From: JBOGVZ01 sp050692985
Lineage (GTDB): Bacteria; Actinomycetota; UBA4738; CALAEC01
Direction: 5' to 3'
Length of the DNA: 64,000 bases
Assembly (NCBI GenBank): GCA_050692985.1
Contig: JBOGVZ010000061.1
Coordinates: forward strand, 87,290 to 151,289
Positions 61,277 through 64,000 of this stretch are shown piece after piece. The notes beneath the pieces are model-generated. The model worked only from the letters and a program-made list of their open reading frames with translations. It made no database searches and was not told the DNA's origin. The number at the start of each line of letters is the position of its first letter. Positions within the stretch are counted from its first letter, which is position 1. The position numbers and the translations under genes are program-made.

Positions 61277-62389
61277 ATGGCGACGGAACAGCTGACGTAC
61301 CAGCCCGACTACGCCATTCAGCCCGGGGCCACTCTGCGATCGACGCTGGCGGAGCGTGGGATGACCCAGGCTGATTTGGCGGCGCGGACTGGCCTCTCAC
61401 TCAAGCACATCAATCAAATCGTCCAGGGAAACGCACCCATCACACATGAGACGGCGCTGCTTCTTGAAAAAACGACTGGGGTACCAGCACGTCTGTGGAA
61501 CGCCCTGGAGGCGAATTATCGTGACCGACTGGCCCGCAGGGAGGATAAGGAGTCCCTGGCCGGGGACGCCGAGTGGCTCGACGAGCTGCCGGTCAAAGAG
61601 CTGGTTAAGAGGGGGCACCTGAACAAGGATGCGGATGTTGGTACGAGGCTGCAGGAAGTCTGTCGATTCTTCGGGGTCGCTGACCGGGCTGCGTGGGAGA
61701 GCGTCTGGCGCGAACCACTGGCCTCCTTCCGGAAGTCGCCTGCATTCAAGAGCGACGCGGGTGCGGTGGCGACGTGGTTGCGTCTCGGAGAGTTGGAAGC
61801 CGAAAGAATTGAGTGCAAACCCTTCGATGCACGGCGCTTCCGGGCGGCTCTGCACGAGATTCGAGCACTAACTGTTACGGATCCGGAGCAATTCGTCCCT
61901 CGCCTGGTATCCCTCTGCGCAGAGAGCGGAGTCGCTGTCGTATTCGTTCCGGAAATCCCTGGGACCCGAGCCAGCGGTGCTGCTCGATGGCTCACGCCGA
62001 CAAAGGCGCTTATCCAACTCAGTCTGCGCGGAAAGTCCGATGATCGCTTGTGGTTTTCATTCTTCCATGAAGCCGCCCATCTGCTGCTTCATGGCAAGAA
62101 GGAGGTGTTCATCCACGCCAAGAGAGAGGGTCCCAGGGTTGTGGAGACCCCCGCCGACATTGCGGAGAAGGAAGCCGATTCCTTCGCAGCCACCTTGTTA
62201 ATCCCCCGCCAATTCGACACAGAGCTTCGCCAGCTCAGGACAGTTGCGGAGATTCAGCAGTTCGCGCAACGGCTCGGAATCGCACCTGGCATTGTGGTGG
62301 GGCGACTCCAGAACGACGGAATCCTCAAGTGGAACCAGTGCAACAAGCTGAAGCGGCGACTGACTTGGGCAGACGAGAAGGCTGGATAG
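61277..62389 (+). CDS. HigA-like antitoxin fused to an ImmA/IrrE metallopeptidase
   Basis: 370 residues. An XRE-type HTH (GATLRSTLAERGMTQADLAA and RTGLSLKHINQIVQGNAPIT) at res 15-75 is followed by a C-terminal ImmA/IrrE domain with the zinc motif FSFFHEAAHLLLHGKK (HExxH) and the downstream Glu in IAEKEADSFAATLLIP. GGAGGAGAG directly precedes the ATG. HigA-peptidase fusions can both bind the operator and be self-cleaved or cleave a regulator. GC content falls from this gene onward. Confidence 0.85.
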   Translation: MATEQLTYQPDYAIQPGATLRSTLAERGMTQADLAARTGLSLKHINQIVQGNAPITHETALLLEKTTGVPARLWNALEANYRDRLARREDKESLAGDAEWLDELPVKELVKRGHLNKDADVGTRLQEVCRFFGVADRAAWESVWREPLASFRKSPAFKSDAGAVATWLRLGELEAERIECKPFDARRFRAALHEIRALTVTDPEQFVPRLVSLCAESGVAVVFVPEIPGTRASGAARWLTPTKALIQLSLRGKSDDRLWFSFFHEAAHLLLHGKKEVFIHAKREGPRVVETPADIAEKEADSFAATLLIPRQFDTELRQLRTVAEIQQFAQRLGIAPGIVVGRLQNDGILKWNQCNKLKRRLTWADEKAG

Positions 62390-62394
62390 ACTCG

Positions 62395-62826
62395 TTGAGT
62401 CCCACCTTCTTCTTCGTGGGCGAGGTCACCTTCGATGACAACGTCGCCCGGGACGATCTGGGCGCTCTTGTTGAGGAGATACATGCTCAACTGGGATCAG
62501 GAGAGCGATGCACCCCCGCGCGGAACGGACTGTTCATCACGCTCCGGCGCGAGAGCGAGACGGCGGAGGATGCCAGGCAGGAGGGAGTGCTCGCCGTAGA
62601 CGCGATCCTGGAAAAGGTAGATCGCGCATGGTCTTGGAGGGACATCCGGATAGAAGAGGACAGCGGGACCAGGCATGTGTGCCAGCTGCCAAGATGGATA
62701 CCGCCCAGGAGCGTCTACCACTGCTTCGAGTGCGGACAGAGGTGGCGCATCGCGGAGCTCGTGGCCGAGTCACGACGCGGCGAAGATGTGGAGGTCGGTC
62801 GGTGGGGACGCATCAGCGGCGAATAA
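62395..62826 (+). CDS. Uncharacterised small protein with CxxC motif
   Basis: 143 residues: SPTFFFVGEVTFDDNVARDD, an alpha/beta region (GLFITLRRESETAEDARQEG) and a C-terminal YHCFECGQRWRIAELVAESR segment with one CxxC. TTG 62395 starts it 5 bp after the previous stop; a GTG at 62329 would overlap the previous gene by 61 bp. No family is recognised. It is probably co-transcribed with the toxin-antitoxin genes and the next ORF. Confidence 0.55.
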   Translation: MSPTFFFVGEVTFDDNVARDDLGALVEEIHAQLGSGERCTPARNGLFITLRRESETAEDARQEGVLAVDAILEKVDRAWSWRDIRIEEDSGTRHVCQLPRWIPPRSVYHCFECGQRWRIAELVAESRRGEDVEVGRWGRISGE

Positions 62827-62860
62827 CGACAAGCACCGATAGGCAGAAGGAGCGAATGAC

Positions 62861-63898
62861 ATGCCGTGGGCAGAAGTTGAGTTTGGGCTCCACATCTCGG
62901 CTGAGAACGCAGCGCTGTCGATAGAAGAGCTCAACAAGATGTTCTACGCTCGGTATCCAAGACAGTACTTCAAATCGGCACTTCAACTGGCTGCGGCCTC
63001 GTATCACGATCCGGTCCAAGCTCTCTCCCCTCTCTCAGAGCAAGTCCATCTCAAGGGAGAACCGGACGAAGGCGTGCTCCAGATGCAAGTCACGGTTGAA
63101 CCTGACGAGGTTGAGGCGATTCGTGAAACAGCTCGACTCCAGATCGTGAGCCTCTATTTCCACTCCCTGGAGACCTTCCTTCGTCTCTTCCTCGCCCATG
63201 CGCCGGGAATCGAATGCCCCTGGATGCAGCTCGTGAGAGACGAAGGACCGCCCTTCGTCGCGAAACTGAAGCAACTTGAGGACATCTCAGCTACCTGGGA
63301 GTCGGGGGAGAAACCGGAGGACGAGCATGTCTTAATGGCCTTCTTCCCGGTGCGCGATCCCGAACCAGGAGTCAAGGCGGCGTTCGGTAACGCTAAGAGC
63401 TGGCTACGGTTCGCTGCTCAAGAGTGTAGGCGGGCGAGGGTTCACAACGCGTTCAAGCACGGTATCTCCGTGCGCTCGGGGGAACCTGGACTTGCCGTCT
63501 TCTCAAGGGCCGATCCGCGAACGGAAGCAGGAGCGAAGCCTGTCGTCGAGTGGTCGGGAGAGGCCCTCATTACATTGGCGCGTGTCAAACGACCAGACCG
63601 CAGCCGGGATTGGGTTATGGAGCACCGGAAGCTCCCCGTGACCGAGACCATCGGCATCGTCTTTCTCGTTCAGCGATGGATCCAAGCCATCCTTGATGTC
63701 GGAGAACTTCGGTACCTGAATCATCGACCTGCGGACAGAATCGATGTGCCTAACGTTTCGTACGAAGAACTCATTGAGAGGATCCGGTCTAAGAAGGAGT
63801 CTTCTCCACCTTGGGGCATGACGTCCTTCACCATGCCGATCGGCTGGGCCGATCTGCCACCAGCGCCCCCCGAAGTTAGCGTCCCGGGGAGTGGTTGA
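62861..63898 (+). CDS. Uncharacterised protein with HEPN-like motif
   Basis: 345 residues, mostly helical. RLQIVSLYFHSLETFLRLFL is followed by RRARVHNAFKHGISVRSGEP, an R-x6-H arrangement preceded by Arg residues, similar to HEPN RNase motifs, but a full HEPN fold cannot be confirmed by eye. AGAAGGAG precedes the ATG. It has markedly lower GC and less biased codon use than the first 57 kb. The function is unknown; a defence role is possible given the island context. Confidence 0.5.
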   Translation: MPWAEVEFGLHISAENAALSIEELNKMFYARYPRQYFKSALQLAAASYHDPVQALSPLSEQVHLKGEPDEGVLQMQVTVEPDEVEAIRETARLQIVSLYFHSLETFLRLFLAHAPGIECPWMQLVRDEGPPFVAKLKQLEDISATWESGEKPEDEHVLMAFFPVRDPEPGVKAAFGNAKSWLRFAAQECRRARVHNAFKHGISVRSGEPGLAVFSRADPRTEAGAKPVVEWSGEALITLARVKRPDRSRDWVMEHRKLPVTETIGIVFLVQRWIQAILDVGELRYLNHRPADRIDVPNVSYEELIERIRSKKESSPPWGMTSFTMPIGWADLPPAPPEVSVPGSG

Positions 63899-63990
63899 GA
63901 TTCGGGATGGACTTTCGGGGTGGAAATCCACCACCACGTAGATGGCCACCGCCATCCTCATTCAGACAGCGAGTCGAGTGAGGAGGGACG

Positions 63991-64000
63991 ATGGCCAAAT
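63991..64000 (+). CDS. Start of a gene cut by the right edge
   Basis: ATG GCC AAA T, preceded by GAGGAGGGACG at ideal spacing. Only three codons are visible (Met-Ala-Lys). The 92 bases before it, after the HEPN-like ORF, contain no other recognisable feature. Confidence 0.5.

Overview
The window is about 70% GC, with bacterial gene packing, and looks chromosomal from a member of the Actinomycetota. The evidence is an HspR-type dnaK-grpE-dnaJ-hspR cluster, an F420-type LLM oxidoreductase, a DUF5318 protein, a mycobacteria-like order of DUF5318, a class A penicillin-binding protein, GT87, then rpsF-ssb-rpsR-rplI-dnaB, and a Tad/Flp locus next to a SerB-like HAD gene. The lineage is probably not a well-studied one: three conserved genes (dcd, rpsR, rpsF) can only be given their canonical N-termini by starting at CTG, and several promoters look leaderless.

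Layout. 1-7 kb: a DUF2090/IolC-like aldolase cut by the left edge, an ArsR-SRPBCC pair with its operator, a ClpP paralogue, zinc-ribbon and PH-like proteins, a UlaG-like hydrolase, an MFS exporter and LemA. 7-14.4 kb: one heat-shock operon dnaK-grpE-dnaJ-hspR-GNAT-clpB behind a sigma-70 promoter that contains a HAIR-like operator. 14.5-17.3 kb: an EtfD-like membrane Fe-S oxidoreductase, dcd and tRNA-Gly(CCC). 17.3-22.1 kb: a Gly/Lys-rich anchored protein, endonuclease III, and rpsF-ssb-rpsR-rplI-dnaB with a perfect LexA box upstream of dnaB. 22.3-33.3 kb: an alpha/beta hydrolase, panB, a lipoprotein, ALDH-DUF779, tandem DUF2207 proteins and two polyprenol-type glycosyltransferases. 33.4-43.5 kb: an orphan response regulator, an ECF sigma gene with an internal amber codon, a class A PBP, a divergent NuoN-like/NuoH-like membrane pair without soluble subunits, DUF5318, HtrA and an LLM oxidoreductase. 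43.5-48.8 kb: Tad pilus genes (TadZ-A-B-C, DUF4244 pilin, TadE, and a TadG-VanY fusion). 49-57.4 kb: ferritin-like protein, HAD phosphatase, a USP-USP-Rieske fusion with a membrane cupredoxin, PhoX, and a STAS/MASE1-PAS-PP2C-HATPase partner-switch module.

57.48-64 kb is a genomic island. A selenocysteine tRNA gene (selC) is followed directly by a tyrosine recombinase, then by accessory genes that become clearly less GC-rich towards the right edge. Its centrepiece is a compact three-gene operon on the minus strand: a ubiquitin-like protein, a JAB/JAMM peptidase and an E1-like (ThiF-fold) activating enzyme, with no recognisable E2. Divergent from it are a HigB-like toxin gene and a HigA-ImmA/IrrE fusion, followed by two uncharacterised ORFs, one with an HEPN-like motif. 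The far end of the island is outside the window.

Technical note: nine apparent frameshifts fall in otherwise intact genes (including clpB), mostly at short mono- or dinucleotide repeats. Residual sequence errors are a likelier explanation than mass pseudogenisation. All functional statements are from reading the sequence by eye; no database search was run. No intergenic stretch is longer than 300 bases.
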